This document shows, in pieces, positions 47,397 through 57,146 of a stretch of DNA of 64,000 nt. The notes beneath the pieces were generated by a model. That model made no database searches, was not told the DNA's origin, and worked only from the letters and a program-made list of their open reading frames with translations. Position numbers and translations under genes: made by a program. Source of the stretch: Anaerocolumna sp. (lineage in GTDB: Bacteria; Bacillota; Clostridia; Lachnospirales; Lachnospiraceae); assembly GCA_029256725.1 (NCBI GenBank), contig JAQSXJ010000031.1, positions 22,316 to 86,315 of the forward strand, written 5' to 3'. Every line of letters begins with the position of its first letter. Within the stretch, counting starts at the first letter, position 1.

Positions 47397-50300
47397 CTAG
47401 TCTTCGAGTTCTTCTTCCTCAATATCACTAATCTCCACCGTTTCCTCATCAAAAGGATCAAAAAAGCTGTTTTCTTCTTCCGGTGTGGTTTCACGGTATC
47501 CGGCTTCACTATAATCTTCATCATAATGGAAGTTATTTTCACCTTCAATAAGAGGTGTTAAATCACCTTCACCGTAGTCAATATTTTCAGTCATCTTAAT
47601 TTCATGGCCATTTTCATCCAATACGATAACATCCAATGCCAGAGACTGAAGCTCTTTTAAAAGTACCTTGAAAGATTCCGGAATTCCGGGATCAGATATA
47701 TTCTCACCCTTAATAATTGCTTCGTAAGTTTTTACACGTCCTGTAACATCATCGGATTTAACTGTAAGGATTTCCTGAAGAGTATAAGCAGCACCGTAAG
47801 CTTCCAGCGCCCAAACCTCCATCTCTCCGAATCTCTGTCCACCGAACTGAGCTTTACCACCAAGTGGCTGCTGTGTTACTAAGGAGTAAGGACCAGTGGA
47901 ACGAGCATGAATCTTATCATCTACCAGATGGTGAAGTTTTAAGTAATGCATGAATCCAACTGTTACGGCTCCATCAAAGAACTCACCTGTTCTTCCGTCA
48001 CGAAGTCTTACTTTACCGTCTCTGTTAATGGGTACGCCCTTCCATTGTTCTCTGTATGCTTTATTGTTCTCCAGATAATCTATAACTTCAGGATCAAGAA
48101 CATCTTTGTATTTACCCTCGAATTCTTCCCAACCGGTATTTACATAATCGTTGGCAAGTTCAAGTGTATCCATAATATCATACTCATTAGCTCCATCAAA
48201 TACAGGTGTTGCTACCTTAAAGCCAAGAACTTTAGATGCAAGGCTTAAGTGGATCTCAAGAACCTGACCGATGTTCATACGAGAAGGTACGCCCAAAGGA
48301 TTAAGCACGATATCAAGCGGTCTTCCGTTTGGAAGGAAAGGCATATCTTCTGCTGGCAGCACGCGGGAAACTACACCCTTGTTACCATGACGTCCAGCCA
48401 TCTTATCGCCTACCTGAATCTTTCTCTTCTGTGCAATATATACTCTAACGGTTTGATTTACTCCAGGAGAGAGGTCATCACCGTTTTCTCTTGTAAATAC
48501 TTTAGCATCTACGATAATACCGTACTCACCGTGAGGAACACGTAAGGAGGTATCTCTAACTTCTCTTGCTTTTTCACCGAAAATAGCACGAAGAAGTCTC
48601 TCTTCTGCAGTAAGTTCTGTCTCTCCCTTAGGAGTTACCTTACCAACCAGAATATCTCCGGCACGTACTTCTGCACCGATACGGATAATTCCGCGCTCAT
48701 CCAGATCTTTCAAGGCATCATCACCGACACCCGGAACATCTCTGGTGATCTCTTCAGGTCCTAATTTGGTATCTCTTGATTCTGCTTCATATTCTTCAAT
48801 ATGAACGGAGGTATAAACATCCTCCTGAACAAGTCTTTCACTTAAAAGAACCGCATCTTCGTAGTTATATCCTTCCCAAGTCATAAAGCCGATAAGAGGA
48901 TTCTTACCTAATGCTAATTCGCCTTGAGAAGTGGAAGGTCCATCTGCTATTACCTGACCAGCATCTACCTTATCCCCCTTAACAACAATAGGTCTTTGAT
49001 TGATACAGGTTCCCTGGTTACTTCTTGCAAATTTTAATAATTTATATGCTTTCTTGGTGCCGTCATCATTTTTAACAATGATTTCTTTGGAGGTAGATTT
49101 CTCAACCACACCAGCTTTTTCAGACACAATACATACACCAGAGTCAACCGCAGCCTTTAATTCGATACCGGTTCCAACAACAGGAGCTTCGGTCATTAAT
49201 AAAGGTACCGCCTGACGCTGCATGTTGGATCCCATGAGGGCACGATTCGCATCATCGTTTTCAAGGAAAGGAATCATAGCTGTCGCAACTGAAAACACCA
49301 TCTTAGGAGATACGTCCATTAAGTCGATTCTTGACTTAGGGAATTCAAGAGTATCTTCTCTAAAACGACCGGATACATTGACGTTTGTAAAATATCCGTT
49401 CTCATCCAGTGATTCATTAGCCTGTGCTACAACGTATTTATCCTCTTCATCTGCAGTCATATAAATAACTTCATCGATTACCCTTGGATTCTTAGGATCT
49501 GTCTTATCTACTTTACGATATGGTGCTTCAATAAATCCATATTCATTGATTCTAGCATAGGATGCTAAAGAGTTAATAAGACCGATGTTAGGACCTTCGG
49601 GTGTTTCTACGGGACACATTCTTCCATAGTGAGAGTAATGTACGTCACGAACCTCAAATCCGGCACGATCACGGGACAAACCGCCAGGTCCCAAGGCTGA
49701 AAGACGTCTCTTATGGGTTAATTCACCAAGAGGATTATGCTGATCCATAAACTGTGACAGCTGGGAACTACCAAAGAATTCCTTCACTGCTGCAGTTACA
49801 GGCTTAATATTGATTAAGGACTGAGGACTTACTCCCTCTAAATCCTGTGTGGTCATTCTTTCTCTTACCACACGTTCCATTCTGGAAAGACCAATACGGT
49901 ACTGATTCTGAAGTAACTCACCAACCGCACGGATTCTTCTGTTTCCTAAATGGTCAATATCATCAGAGCCGCCCACTTCATATTCAAGATGAATATTGTA
50001 GTTAATGGAAGCAATGATATCATCCTTGGTTATATGTTTAGGAATCAATTCATTAATGTTTCTCTTAATTGCTAATTTAATTTCTTCTATATCTTTAAAT
50101 TCATCTAAGATACTCTTTAACACAGGGTAATAAACTTCTTCTGTTACCCCTAGTTCCTTTTTATCTACATCCACATAGTAATTTATATCTACCATCTGGT
50201 TCGTAAGTACTTTAACATTTCTCTCTTCCGCTTGTACCATAATAGAACGCACTGCAGCATTCTGAATCTCCACTGCCAAAGCTTCTGTGATTGTGGTACC

Positions 50301-51230
50301 TGCTTCTGCTAAGATCTCACCAGTTTCCCTGTTTACAACATCTTCAGCAAGAATAGCTCCTATAACCCTGTTCTTTAAGGAAAGTTTCTTATTAAACTTA
50401 AATCTGCCTACCTTGGCAAGATCATATCTTCTTGAGTCAAAAAACATGCTGTTTATTAAAGACTCTGCACTTTCAACAGAAAGAGGCTCGCCTGGACGCA
50501 GCTTTTTGTACAGCTCAAGTAAACCATCCTGATAGTTATCAGAAGGATCCTTTGTAATACTTGCAAGAATCTTGGGCTCTTCACCGAAAAGCTCTTGAAT
50601 CTCAATATTGCTGCCGATTCCGAGAGCACGGATTAATACGGTAATAGGAACCTTTCTGTTACGGTCTACACGAACGTAAAATACATCGTTGGAATCTGTT
50701 TCATATTCCAACCAGGCTCCTCTGTTAGGTATAACAGTAGCGGAAAAAAGTTGCTTACCAATTTTGTCATGTCCGATTGAATAATAAATTCCGGGGGAAC
50801 GTACCAACTGGCTAACGATAACTCTTTCTGCTCCGTTTATTACGAAGGTTCCGGTTTCCGTCATTAAAGGCAAGTCACCCATAAAAATATCGTGTTCATT
50901 GATTTCATCGTTCTCTTTGTTGTGAAGTCTGACTTTCACTTTTAAAGGTGCAGCATAGGTAGCATCTCTTTCCTTGCACTCTTCAATTGAATATTTGACA
51001 TCATCTTCGCACAGCGCAAAATCAACGAATTCTAAGCTTAAATGCCCACTGTAATCTTCTATTGGAGAAATATCTTCAAAAACTTCCTTCAGTCCTTCAT
51101 CTAAAAACCACTGATAGGAATTCTTTTGAACTTCAATAAGATTTGGCATTTCCAAAACTTCTTTTTGCCTAGAATAGCTCATTCTTACGCCGTTACCAAC
51201 TTTGATTGGACGTATCCTGTTTTTATCCAT
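47397..51230 (-). CDS. rpoB: RNA polymerase subunit beta
   Basis: RNA polymerase beta subunit, 1277 residues. The rifampicin pocket reads [20 protein letters not shown] and [10 protein letters not shown], the unmutated sequence, so the strain should be rifampicin sensitive. The C-terminal [17 protein letters not shown] motif is present, followed by an acidic tail. I start at ATG 51230; a GTG four codons upstream overlaps the GGGG ribosome site. A near-consensus promoter and a 130-base leader lie upstream, separate from rplJL. Confidence 0.98.
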   Translation of the reverse strand: MDKNRIRPIKVGNGVRMSYSRQKEVLEMPNLIEVQKNSYQWFLDEGLKEVFEDISPIEDYSGHLSLEFVDFALCEDDVKYSIEECKERDATYAAPLKVKVRLHNKENDEINEHDIFMGDLPLMTETGTFVINGAERVIVSQLVRSPGIYYSIGHDKIGKQLFSATVIPNRGAWLEYETDSNDVFYVRVDRNRKVPITVLIRALGIGSNIEIQELFGEEPKILASITKDPSDNYQDGLLELYKKLRPGEPLSVESAESLINSMFFDSRRYDLAKVGRFKFNKKLSLKNRVIGAILAEDVVNRETGEILAEAGTTITEALAVEIQNAAVRSIMVQAEERNVKVLTNQMVDINYYVDVDKKELGVTEEVYYPVLKSILDEFKDIEEIKLAIKRNINELIPKHITKDDIIASINYNIHLEYEVGGSDDIDHLGNRRIRAVGELLQNQYRIGLSRMERVVRERMTTQDLEGVSPQSLINIKPVTAAVKEFFGSSQLSQFMDQHNPLGELTHKRRLSALGPGGLSRDRAGFEVRDVHYSHYGRMCPVETPEGPNIGLINSLASYARINEYGFIEAPYRKVDKTDPKNPRVIDEVIYMTADEEDKYVVAQANESLDENGYFTNVNVSGRFREDTLEFPKSRIDLMDVSPKMVFSVATAMIPFLENDDANRALMGSNMQRQAVPLLMTEAPVVGTGIELKAAVDSGVCIVSEKAGVVEKSTSKEIIVKNDDGTKKAYKLLKFARSNQGTCINQRPIVVKGDKVDAGQVIADGPSTSQGELALGKNPLIGFMTWEGYNYEDAVLLSERLVQEDVYTSVHIEEYEAESRDTKLGPEEITRDVPGVGDDALKDLDERGIIRIGAEVRAGDILVGKVTPKGETELTAEERLLRAIFGEKAREVRDTSLRVPHGEYGIIVDAKVFTRENGDDLSPGVNQTVRVYIAQKRKIQVGDKMAGRHGNKGVVSRVLPAEDMPFLPNGRPLDIVLNPLGVPSRMNIGQVLEIHLSLASKVLGFKVATPVFDGANEYDIMDTLELANDYVNTGWEEFEGKYKDVLDPEVIDYLENNKAYREQWKGVPINRDGKVRLRDGRTGEFFDGAVTVGFMHYLKLHHLVDDKIHARSTGPYSLVTQQPLGGKAQFGGQRFGEMEVWALEAYGAAYTLQEILTVKSDDVTGRVKTYEAIIKGENISDPGIPESFKVLLKELQSLALDVIVLDENGHEIKMTENIDYGEGDLTPLIEGENNFHYDEDYSEAGYRETTPEEENSFFDPFDEETVEISDIEEEELED

Positions 51231-51367
51231 TGACGTTTTCACCCCTTGAGTTTTATTTTTATTTCCAGAAAGATTCTAGAATAATTTGTTTAAACCACTT
51301 TTCTTTTACACTTATATGTGCTATAATAGATATTGTAGGCATATCTTCGCACAATAGTGCATCTTTC

Positions 51368-51396
51368 ATACTATCACAAGTTTGTCAAGATGTCAA
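51368..51396 (-). promoter_or_regulatory. Sigma-A promoter of rpoBC
   Basis: TTGACA (51391-51396) and TAGTAT (51368-51373) on the minus strand with a 17-base spacer. The leader up to rpoB is about 130 bases and includes a stem formed by TGTGC and GCACA around 51318-51354. Confidence 0.75.
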
Positions 51397-51750
51397 TATG
51401 TTTTTGTCCTTTTTTTCTTTTCCCATGCAAAAAAGTTCCCTATCTTAAGTTTATTCCCCAATTTGATCAGTCTATACCAGGGACCCCTGTATTTTTATGT
51501 CGTGAATTTAAGTATTTTATACTTAAAATTCATTGTTTCATATTTTCACTGTTTAAGAGTTCTAATATCAATATAATTCTTAGCTTTATTTCAAAAGCAA
51601 AATCTCCGGATATTCAAGTAGTTTTTTTAAATTAATATTGAAAGAATCAATTGATATAATATACATCAGCTTCATAAATATATATAAATATATTCATAAG
51701 ACAATAAATTAAGTAATATGATAGATTAATAAATAGTACTTTTACGAATT
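51397..51750. other. AT-rich gap between rplL and rpoB
   Basis: About 350 bases, poor in G and C, with no recognised gene or structure. Its presence, plus the flanking terminator and promoter, shows that rpoBC is transcribed separately from rplJL. Confidence 0.5.
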
Positions 51751-51787
51751 AAAAAAGTCTGTCCTGGCGTTTGTCAGAACAGACTTT
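51751..51787 (-). terminator. Intrinsic terminator after rplL
   Basis: Stem AAGTCTGT/ACAGACTT with more pairs inside (about 51754-51764 with 51777-51787), followed on the minus strand by TTTTTT; 17 bases past the rplL stop. Confidence 0.92.
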
Positions 51788-51803
51788 TATCATTTAGTAT
51801 AAA

Positions 51804-52169
51804 TTATTTAACTGTAACTTTAGCGCCTTCTGCTTCAAGTTTAGCCTTGATATCAGCAGCTTCGTCTTTAGATGCAGCTTCTTTTAATGTCTTAGGAGCG
51901 CCATCTACAAGGTCTTTAGCTTCTTTTAAGCCTAAGCCTGTGATTTCACGAACTACTTTGATAACCTTAACTTTGTTAGGGCCGCAATCTGTTAACTCTA
52001 CGTCAAATTCTGTTTTCTCTTCAGCTTCTGCTGCACCAGCTGCAGGACCAGCAACTACAACACCAGCTGCTGCGGATACACCGAATTCTTCTTCACATGC
52101 TTTTACTAAATCATTTAATTCTAATACTGTTAAGCTCTTAATAGCTTCGATAAACTCTTGAGTTGTCAT
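51804..52169 (-). CDS. rplL: Large-subunit ribosomal protein L7/L12
   Basis: Stalk protein, 121 residues, that recruits translation GTPases. The N-terminal dimerisation helix, Ala/Gly-rich hinge ([20 protein letters not shown]) and C-terminal globular domain with [20 protein letters not shown] are all present. GGAGGT precedes the ATG. It lies 52 bases after rplJ and ends at a terminator. Confidence 0.98.
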   Translation of the reverse strand: MTTQEFIEAIKSLTVLELNDLVKACEEEFGVSAAAGVVVAGPAAGAAEAEEKTEFDVELTDCGPNKVKVIKVVREITGLGLKEAKDLVDGAPKTLKEAASKDEAADIKAKLEAEGAKVTVK

Positions 52170-52221
52170 TTGAAAATACCTCCGTTTAATAATTTATTGT
52201 ACTGAAACTAATTTTTCTTCC

Positions 52222-52716
52222 TTATGCCACTTCAGACTGTTTCTCAGCGATCTGCTTAAGAACACGTGCAAAGTTGGTAATAGGTGACTGTAAGCTTCCA
52301 AGTAATTTGGAAATAAGCACTTCTCTGGAAGGAATTGTTGCGATAACCTGGATACCTTTTTCATCATAGTAGGTTCCTTCAACAACACCCGCTTTGAACT
52401 CTAACTTAGGAGCAGTCTTGATTGTATCATTGATGATTCTTGCAGGAGATGTTGCATCTTCGATGCCGAAAGCTACTGCTGTAGGTCCTTCTAAGTGTTT
52501 AGCAAGACTCTCATAAACAGTTCCTTCAAACGCACGCTTTAACAAAGTATTCTTGTATACTTTATATACAACTCCGGATTCTCTTAACTGTTTACGAAGT
52601 TTTGTATCTTCTTCTACAGTAAGACCACGGTAGTCAACTGCAACGATTGATTTCGCCTGATCAACATAACCTTTAATTTCATCAATAATAGGTTGTTTTA
52701 ATTCTACTTTAGCCAT
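52222..52716 (-). CDS. rplJ: Large-subunit ribosomal protein L10
   Basis: Stalk base protein of 164 residues that anchors L7/L12 and represses its own synthesis by binding the rplJ leader. VDYRGLTVEEDTKLRKQLR is the family signature, and the C-terminal helix that holds L7/L12 dimers is present. AAGGAGGT precedes the ATG. The typical L10 leader with attenuator lies directly upstream. Confidence 0.97.
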   Translation of the reverse strand: MAKVELKQPIIDEIKGYVDQAKSIVAVDYRGLTVEEDTKLRKQLRESGVVYKVYKNTLLKRAFEGTVYESLAKHLEGPTAVAFGIEDATSPARIINDTIKTAPKLEFKAGVVEGTYYDEKGIQVIATIPSREVLISKLLGSLQSPITNFARVLKQIAEKQSEVA

Positions 52717-52737
52717 TCTGGTATACCTCCTTATAGA

Positions 52738-52945
52738 TTTTAAAAAATCCCTTACTGCCGGACAGTAAGGGATCTGAGAATTCGTATCTAGAACATGGGA
52801 TTAACAGAATTAATTCTATTCATCTTAAGTTCCGTATGAATTGAAGTTCGTAAGATCTTATGATCTCTAAACTTCTTCCCTCGGTAGGCGTTTTCTCCTT
52901 ATGCCTTACGGCACCTACTGTCTACGGCAGTTATTGCTAACGTAT
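52738..52945 (-). ncRNA. Ribosomal protein L10 leader with attenuator
   Basis: Minus-strand 5' UTR of rplJ, about 200 nt. It contains the conserved AACTGCCGTAGACAGTAGGTG segment with TGCCGTAAGGC and CCTACCGAGG, as in Firmicute L10 leaders, followed by a terminator hairpin (TCCCTTACTG/CAGTAAGGGA at 52748-52772) and T6. L10(L12)4 binding would favour termination. Confidence 0.88.
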
Positions 52946-53001
52946 TGTAACATTAATCTATTATAGTGTCAACCATAAATTAAAATCTTTTGCAAAAAAT
53001 A

Positions 53002-53650
53002 TTACTGAGCAAGCTTAGCTGTATTTAATTTTACACCAGGTCCCATAGTGGATGACAGTGTAACGCTTTTTAAATACTGACCCTTTGCAGCAGAAGGTTT
53101 TGCTTTATTGATTGCACCAATAAGCGTCTGGAAGTTGTCCGCTAATTGATCTTCGCTAAATGAAGCTTTTCCCAACGGCACGTGAATGATATTTGTCCTT
53201 CGCTACATCCATAGTAACAGTTCCAGCTTTAGGGTTAGGCATTAAGCCTTTAGGTCCGAGTACACGTCCTAAACGTCCTACTACACCCATCATATCAGGA
53301 GTTGCAACAACTACGTCAAAGTCAACCCAGCCATCGTTCTGGATTCTAGGTACTAATTCTTCGCCACCTACATGATCTGCTCCGGCTGCTTCAGCTTCTG
53401 CAAGCTTGTCACCCTTTGCAAATACTAAAACTTTAACTTCTTTACCAGTTCCGTGGGGAAGTACAACTGCACCACGTACCTGCTGATCAGCGTGACGACC
53501 GTCAACACCAAGTCTGATATGAGCTTCTACTGTTTCATCGAATTTAGCAACCGCTGTTTTCTTAACTAAGCCGATAGCAGCATCTGCATCATAAAGAACA
53601 GCCCTGTCGATAAGCTTTGCAGCTTCTGCGTATTTCTTTCCTCTTTTCAT
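53002..53650 (-). pseudogene. rplA: Ribosomal protein L1, disrupted by an internal deletion and frameshift
   Basis: From ATG 53650 (AGGAGG upstream) the sequence is a normal L1 through [20 protein letters not shown] and VTMDVAK, then reads [13 protein letters not shown] and stops at 53156. The normal C-terminus ([41 protein letters not shown]) continues in another frame to a TAA at 53002. About 16 residues between VAK and TNIIH are missing. The present 649 bases plus 47 equal 232 codons, the usual length, so a 47-base deletion near 53195-53200 fits. L1 is dispensable in some bacteria but its loss slows growth. Confidence 0.85.
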
Positions 53651-53760
53651 TACATTACCTCCTAGTGGTATTATCGGGAGCTTAAAGAATCTGTTCATTT
53701 CGCCAAACAGTTCCATCATGGAATATAAAACTTCCATTACCCTCCCACACTTAAAATAAA

Positions 53761-54186
53761 TTAGTCAACTACAGTGATTCCCATACTTCTTGCAGTACCT
53801 GCAATCATGCTGGTTGCTGTGTCAATGTTAGCTGCATTCAAATCAGGCATCTTTAATTCTGCGATTTTCTGAACTTCAGCTCTTGTGATTGTAGCAACTT
53901 TAGTCTTGTTAGGAACAGCTGAACCGGACTTTAAATTGCAAGCTTTCTTTAACAATATAGCAGCGGGAGGAGTCTTAGTGATAAAGCTGAAGCTTCTATC
54001 CGCATATACTGTGATAACTACAGGGATGATCATTCCTTCCTGATCTGCAGTTCTTGCGTTAAATTCCTTCGTAAACTGCACAATGTTAACACCGTGCTGA
54101 CCTAAAGCAGGTCCTACGGGCGGTGCAGGTGTTGCCTTTGCAGCTGGAATCTGTAATTTAATATATCCTGTAACTTTCTTTGCCAT
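53761..54186 (-). CDS. rplK: Large-subunit ribosomal protein L11
   Basis: Binds the GTPase-associated centre of 23S rRNA. 141 residues with [20 protein letters not shown] at the N-terminus and the C-terminal rRNA-binding domain [19 protein letters not shown] and [19 protein letters not shown] precedes the ATG. It lies 110 bases upstream of rplA and is preceded by a leader hairpin. Confidence 0.98.
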   Translation of the reverse strand: MAKKVTGYIKLQIPAAKATPAPPVGPALGQHGVNIVQFTKEFNARTADQEGMIIPVVITVYADRSFSFITKTPPAAILLKKACNLKSGSAVPNKTKVATITRAEVQKIAELKMPDLNAANIDTATSMIAGTARSMGITVVD

Positions 54187-54223
54187 TATAGCATACCTCC
54201 TGAATTTGTGGTTTTATCGGGAT

Positions 54224-54273
54224 TGCCCTCCCACCATCCGGTTTTTTGCAATAGAAGTAGTTTCTACCGGATG
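54224..54273 (-). promoter_or_regulatory. rplK leader hairpin with L1-binding-like sequence
   Basis: Stem CATCCGGT/ACCGGATG (54235-54242 with 54266-54273), then GGTGGGAGGGC on the minus strand. Bacterial rplKA leaders often carry an L1-binding hairpin with a GGGAG element; assignment rests on resemblance only. Confidence 0.45.
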
Positions 54274-54311
54274 CGTTTGTTTACAGTTTGTAACTATTTC
54301 AGTAATAGTCA

Positions 54312-54827
54312 CTACATTTTTCTGATATCCGTGAAACTGATCTCGACAGGAGTTTCACGTCCAAACATATCGACATTGATTGTAACGATCTGTTTGTGAG
54401 TATTAATCTGCTTAATGATGCCTGTTGTATTTTCCCACACACCGGAAACAACTTCCACCATATCACCGATTTCAAAATCAATAACAACTTCATCTTTTTT
54501 GATTCCCATGGCCTTCATTTCTAAGTCCGTTAAGGGAACCGGTTTGGAGCCAGGACCGACAAATCCGGTAACGCCGCGAGTATTACGCACAACGTACCAG
54601 GTATCGTCGTTCATTTCCATGTTAAGTAAAACATATCCAGGGAACAACTTCTTCTGAACTTTTTTCTTAACACCGTTCTTTACCTCAATAACATCCTGAA
54701 GGGGAACGGATACTTCTAAGATCTGATCTTGAAGCTTTCTGTTTTCAATTGTTTTCTCAATGTTGGCTTTAACCTTATTCTCATATCCTGAGTAAGTATG
54801 AACAACGTACCAATTCGTCTTTGACAT
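54312..54827 (-). CDS. nusG: Transcription elongation and antitermination factor NusG
   Basis: Couples RNA polymerase to the ribosome and to Rho. 171 residues: NGN domain (1-110, NWYVVHTYSGYENKVKANIE ... FPGYVLLNMEM) and C-terminal KOW domain (GDMVEVVSGVWENTTGIIKQIN). I start at ATG 54827, with GGTGG 4 bases upstream; upstream codons enter the secE end without a ribosome site. It starts 16 bases after secE. Confidence 0.97.
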   Translation of the reverse strand: MSKTNWYVVHTYSGYENKVKANIEKTIENRKLQDQILEVSVPLQDVIEVKNGVKKKVQKKLFPGYVLLNMEMNDDTWYVVRNTRGVTGFVGPGSKPVPLTDLEMKAMGIKKDEVVIDFEIGDMVEVVSGVWENTTGIIKQINTHKQIVTINVDMFGRETPVEISFTDIRKM

Positions 54828-54843
54828 ATGACCACCTTTATTT

Positions 54844-55053
54844 CTATTTAATAATAAATCCGAATCCGAACTTAATGATAACATCAAGTAGAGATATTAT
54901 TAAACCTAAAGCAACAGATGCTACTAAAACAGCTGTTGACTGCTTTACAAGGGTTTCTTTGTCAGGCCAGGCGATTTTTGAGAATTCAGCTTTCAGTCCT
55001 GAGAACTTGCTTTTCTTTGGAGCCTTTTCTGTTGTAGTTAAGTTTTCTCCCAT
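54844..55053 (-). CDS. secE: Preprotein translocase subunit SecE
   Basis: Membrane subunit of SecYEG, 69 residues: a charged cytosolic stretch, the conserved KIAWPDKETLVKQS amphipathic segment and one membrane helix (STAVLVASVALGLIISLLDV). Small single-span form typical of Firmicutes. It lies between rpmG and nusG, the standard arrangement. Confidence 0.96.
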   Translation of the reverse strand: MGENLTTTEKAPKKSKFSGLKAEFSKIAWPDKETLVKQSTAVLVASVALGLIISLLDVIIKFGFGFIIK

Positions 55054-55124
55054 ATTCTCTTATCCTTTCCTATCAGTATAACCGTATTAAACCGGTAAAC
55101 AACTGATGAGACTATTCGATTCCG

Positions 55125-55274
55125 TTATTTTGTTTCTTTGTGTGATGTGTGTGATTTACAGAACTTGCAATATTTCTTTGTTTCCATTCTGTCTGGATGT
55201 GCTTTCTTCTCTTTTGTCGTATTGTAATTACGTTGTTTGCACTCCGTACATGCCAATGTGATCTTTACGCGCAC
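55125..55274 (-). CDS. rpmG: Large-subunit ribosomal protein L33 (zinc-binding form)
   Basis: 49 residues: [20 protein letters not shown] ... [19 protein letters not shown], with CxxC pairs (Cys9/Cys12 and Cys36/Cys39) that bind zinc. It starts with GTG at 55274, with GGAGGTGG just upstream. Its stop is 72 bases before secE. First gene of rpmG-secE-nusG-rplK-rplA. It was found only by translating the gap by eye. Confidence 0.95.
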   Translation of the reverse strand: MRVKITLACTECKQRNYNTTKEKKAHPDRMETKKYCKFCKSHTSHKETK

Positions 55275-55347
55275 AGCTTCCACCTCCGCTTGAAATTTAA
55301 ATTTAAAATTTTAGGCATAAAAAAAAGACCTCTTCCATCGCCAATCT

Positions 55348-55376
55348 ACTATAACATACTTATCTCTTCCAGTCAA
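55348..55376 (-). promoter_or_regulatory. Sigma-A promoter of the rpmG-secE-nusG operon
   Basis: TTGACT (55371-55376) and TATAGT (55348-55353) on the minus strand with a 17-base spacer. The -35 overlaps the last codons of the LacI-type gene. Confidence 0.85.
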
Positions 55377-56383
55377 TGAATTTTTTTTACAGTTCCGCCT
55401 TCTATCAGACTTACGCCAAGGCTGATAGAATCCAGGGACGTGGTCATTGGACTTTCAATCAGATTGATCAACTGCCTGGCAGCCTCTGAACCCAGCTTGT
55501 CCGTATCCTGTTTCACTGTGGTTAACTTAGGTTCTATAGCCTGAGATACAGAAACACCGTCGTATCCTGCAACGGATATATCCTCTGGTACCTTAAGTCC
55601 CATTTTTTTCGCACAGTTCATTACACCCATAGCAGCATAGTCATCAGGAGCTATGATACAGGTCGGAGGATCAGGCAGTGAAATAAGGCTCTTCGCCAGC
55701 TCTTCACATTTCTCTGCATTGCGATAGATTCCCTCCACCAAATACTCTTCTTTTATAATCAGTCCATTCTCTCTCATTGTATTATGAAAACTTACCAGAC
55801 GATTATGCGTAACCGAAGACTTACTGCCATGGATATAAGCAATCTTACTGTGTCCTGAATTTATTATATATTGTGTAAGCTGCTTCATTCCGTCATAGTT
55901 ATCTGACAGCACCGATATCACTTCATTAAATACCTGGTCAATGGTCACCGCAGGAAAAGAACTGTTAACCAGCTCAATCACCTCAGTCTCATTAAAATCC
56001 GCACATACAATAAAGACACCATCAAAATCACGGTATCTGCAATGTTCCAGATAACTCATCTTACGCTTGCCTATATTATGCTCAATGAAGGTTATATCAT
56101 ATCCCTTTAAGGCAGCCTTTTCCTTAAAGGCAGCAAGAATATGAGCGAAGTATTCATTTCGCATTCCGTAATTAAACAGAGTAGAAAATAACACTCCGAT
56201 ATTATATGTTTTTTTTGATTTTGGCGCCTTGCCGCTGTCAGCTGACAGATATCCTAATTCCACTGCCGCTTTTTTTATTTCATCTCTTTTATCGTCACTA
56301 ATATCACGATAACCATTTAGAGCCTTGCTGACAGTTGATGTTGATACACCGCATTTATTTGCAATATCTTTTATGGTAGCCAT
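55373..56383 (-). CDS. LacI-family transcriptional regulator
   Basis: A 336-residue repressor. The N-terminal helix-turn-helix and hinge (ATIKDIANKCGVSTSTVSKALNGYRDI) fit the LacI family; the C-terminal sugar-binding-type domain has GVFIVCADF, PDDYAAMGVMNCAKKMGLKVPEDISVAGYDGV and an effector pocket of type-1 periplasmic-binding fold. Ligand unknown. It lies between the ribosomal block and the electron-transfer cluster on the same strand. Upstream it has a promoter with a CG-centred dyad that may be its own operator. Confidence 0.9.
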   Translation of the reverse strand: MATIKDIANKCGVSTSTVSKALNGYRDISDDKRDEIKKAAVELGYLSADSGKAPKSKKTYNIGVLFSTLFNYGMRNEYFAHILAAFKEKAALKGYDITFIEHNIGKRKMSYLEHCRYRDFDGVFIVCADFNETEVIELVNSSFPAVTIDQVFNEVISVLSDNYDGMKQLTQYIINSGHSKIAYIHGSKSSVTHNRLVSFHNTMRENGLIIKEEYLVEGIYRNAEKCEELAKSLISLPDPPTCIIAPDDYAAMGVMNCAKKMGLKVPEDISVAGYDGVSVSQAIEPKLTTVKQDTDKLGSEAARQLINLIESPMTTSLDSISLGVSLIEGGTVKKIH

Positions 56384-56473
56384 AACTTATCACCACTTTT
56401 TTATAATTTATTTAACCGGTCCGGCATAAAAGTTTCGTTTATAGGACGAGATTAAAGTTTCAATTCAATTTAT

Positions 56474-56517
56474 ATATTATATAACAAGTGATGATTTTTC
56501 AAGTAAAATCGATTTAC
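56474..56517 (-). promoter_or_regulatory. Promoter and candidate LacI-type operator
   Basis: TTGAAA (56497-56502) and TAATAT (56474-56479; a TATAAT overlaps at 15-base spacing) on the minus strand. Directly upstream, GTAAAATCGATTTAC (56503-56517) is a CG-centred near-palindrome like LacI-family operators. Autoregulation is an inference. Confidence 0.5.
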
Positions 56518-56598
56518 CTTACCTGTAACCAGGAGCTATTCAACAGCATTCTAACCAAAAACACCCTTACAAATGAGCATCCCTATCCAAAAGCAGTC

Positions 56599-57111
56599 TT
56601 ATCCAATCGTATTCTTAAGCCTCAGCTGGGCTTTTAAAAGTATTCCGCCAAGGATTCCAATTAAAACACCGGTAACAGTTCCTGCAATTAATAATACCGG
56701 CAGATAATATATTACGCTTGAGGTCTTTAACATAAGGCCTGCTACAAAAATCTGCCCTATATTATGTGCGATACCGCCTGCTAAGCTGACTCCTATCATA
56801 CTAAATCCCTTGATTCTCTTTAACAGACACATTACAAGCCAGCTAAGGAGACCACCTGCCAGACTGTAGAGAAGGGCTGCCATATTACCGAAGGTAAATC
56901 CTACCAATACCACCCGGACACAGGAGATAAAGAAGGCATCCTTTGGACCCATTGCATAGAGTGCTGTAAGTACAACTATATTTGCAAGTCCAAGCTTTAT
57001 ACCTGGTATACCAAGGGATATGGGAACAAGCACCTCAACAAAACTAAATACAAACGCAAGGGCTACGAAGATACCGTAGTATGCCACCTTACCTGCTACG
57101 GACTTTTTCAT
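56599..57111 (-). CDS. eetB: EetB-like membrane protein (Gx transporter / heptaprenyl diphosphate synthase component I family)
   Basis: Hydrophobic protein of 170 residues with about five membrane helices and the family motif IPGIKLGLANIVVLTALY, then AFFISCVRVVLVGFTFG and GIAHNIGQI. Family members form the membrane component EetB of the Listeria flavin-based extracellular electron transfer locus. I start at ATG 57111 with GGGAG 4 bases upstream; that site belongs to the hairpin repeat. An upstream ATG (57141) would start in the repeat. It is the last gene of the cluster; its partner EetA was not found. Confidence 0.85.
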   Translation of the reverse strand: MKKSVAGKVAYYGIFVALAFVFSFVEVLVPISLGIPGIKLGLANIVVLTALYAMGPKDAFFISCVRVVLVGFTFGNMAALLYSLAGGLLSWLVMCLLKRIKGFSMIGVSLAGGIAHNIGQIFVAGLMLKTSSVIYYLPVLLIAGTVTGVLIGILGGILLKAQLRLKNTIG

Positions 57112-57116
57112 GTTTT

Positions 57117-57143
57117 CTCCCATCTGTGCACTTTGGCGCACGT
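57117..57143 (-). repeat. Third copy of the hairpin plus Shine-Dalgarno repeat
   Basis: Minus strand: stem GTGCGC/GTGCAC (one mismatch) with loop CAAA, then AGATGGGAGAA and the eetB-like ATG. Compared with the copies near 900, stem bases differ on both sides while pairing is kept, and AGATGGGAG is identical. Confidence 0.7.
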
Positions 57144-57146
57144 ACT

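Noticed and set aside
55054..55124. tRNA-Trp between rpmG and secE, as in some bacteria
   Set aside because: No cloverleaf or CCA end; the gap is only 71 bases.
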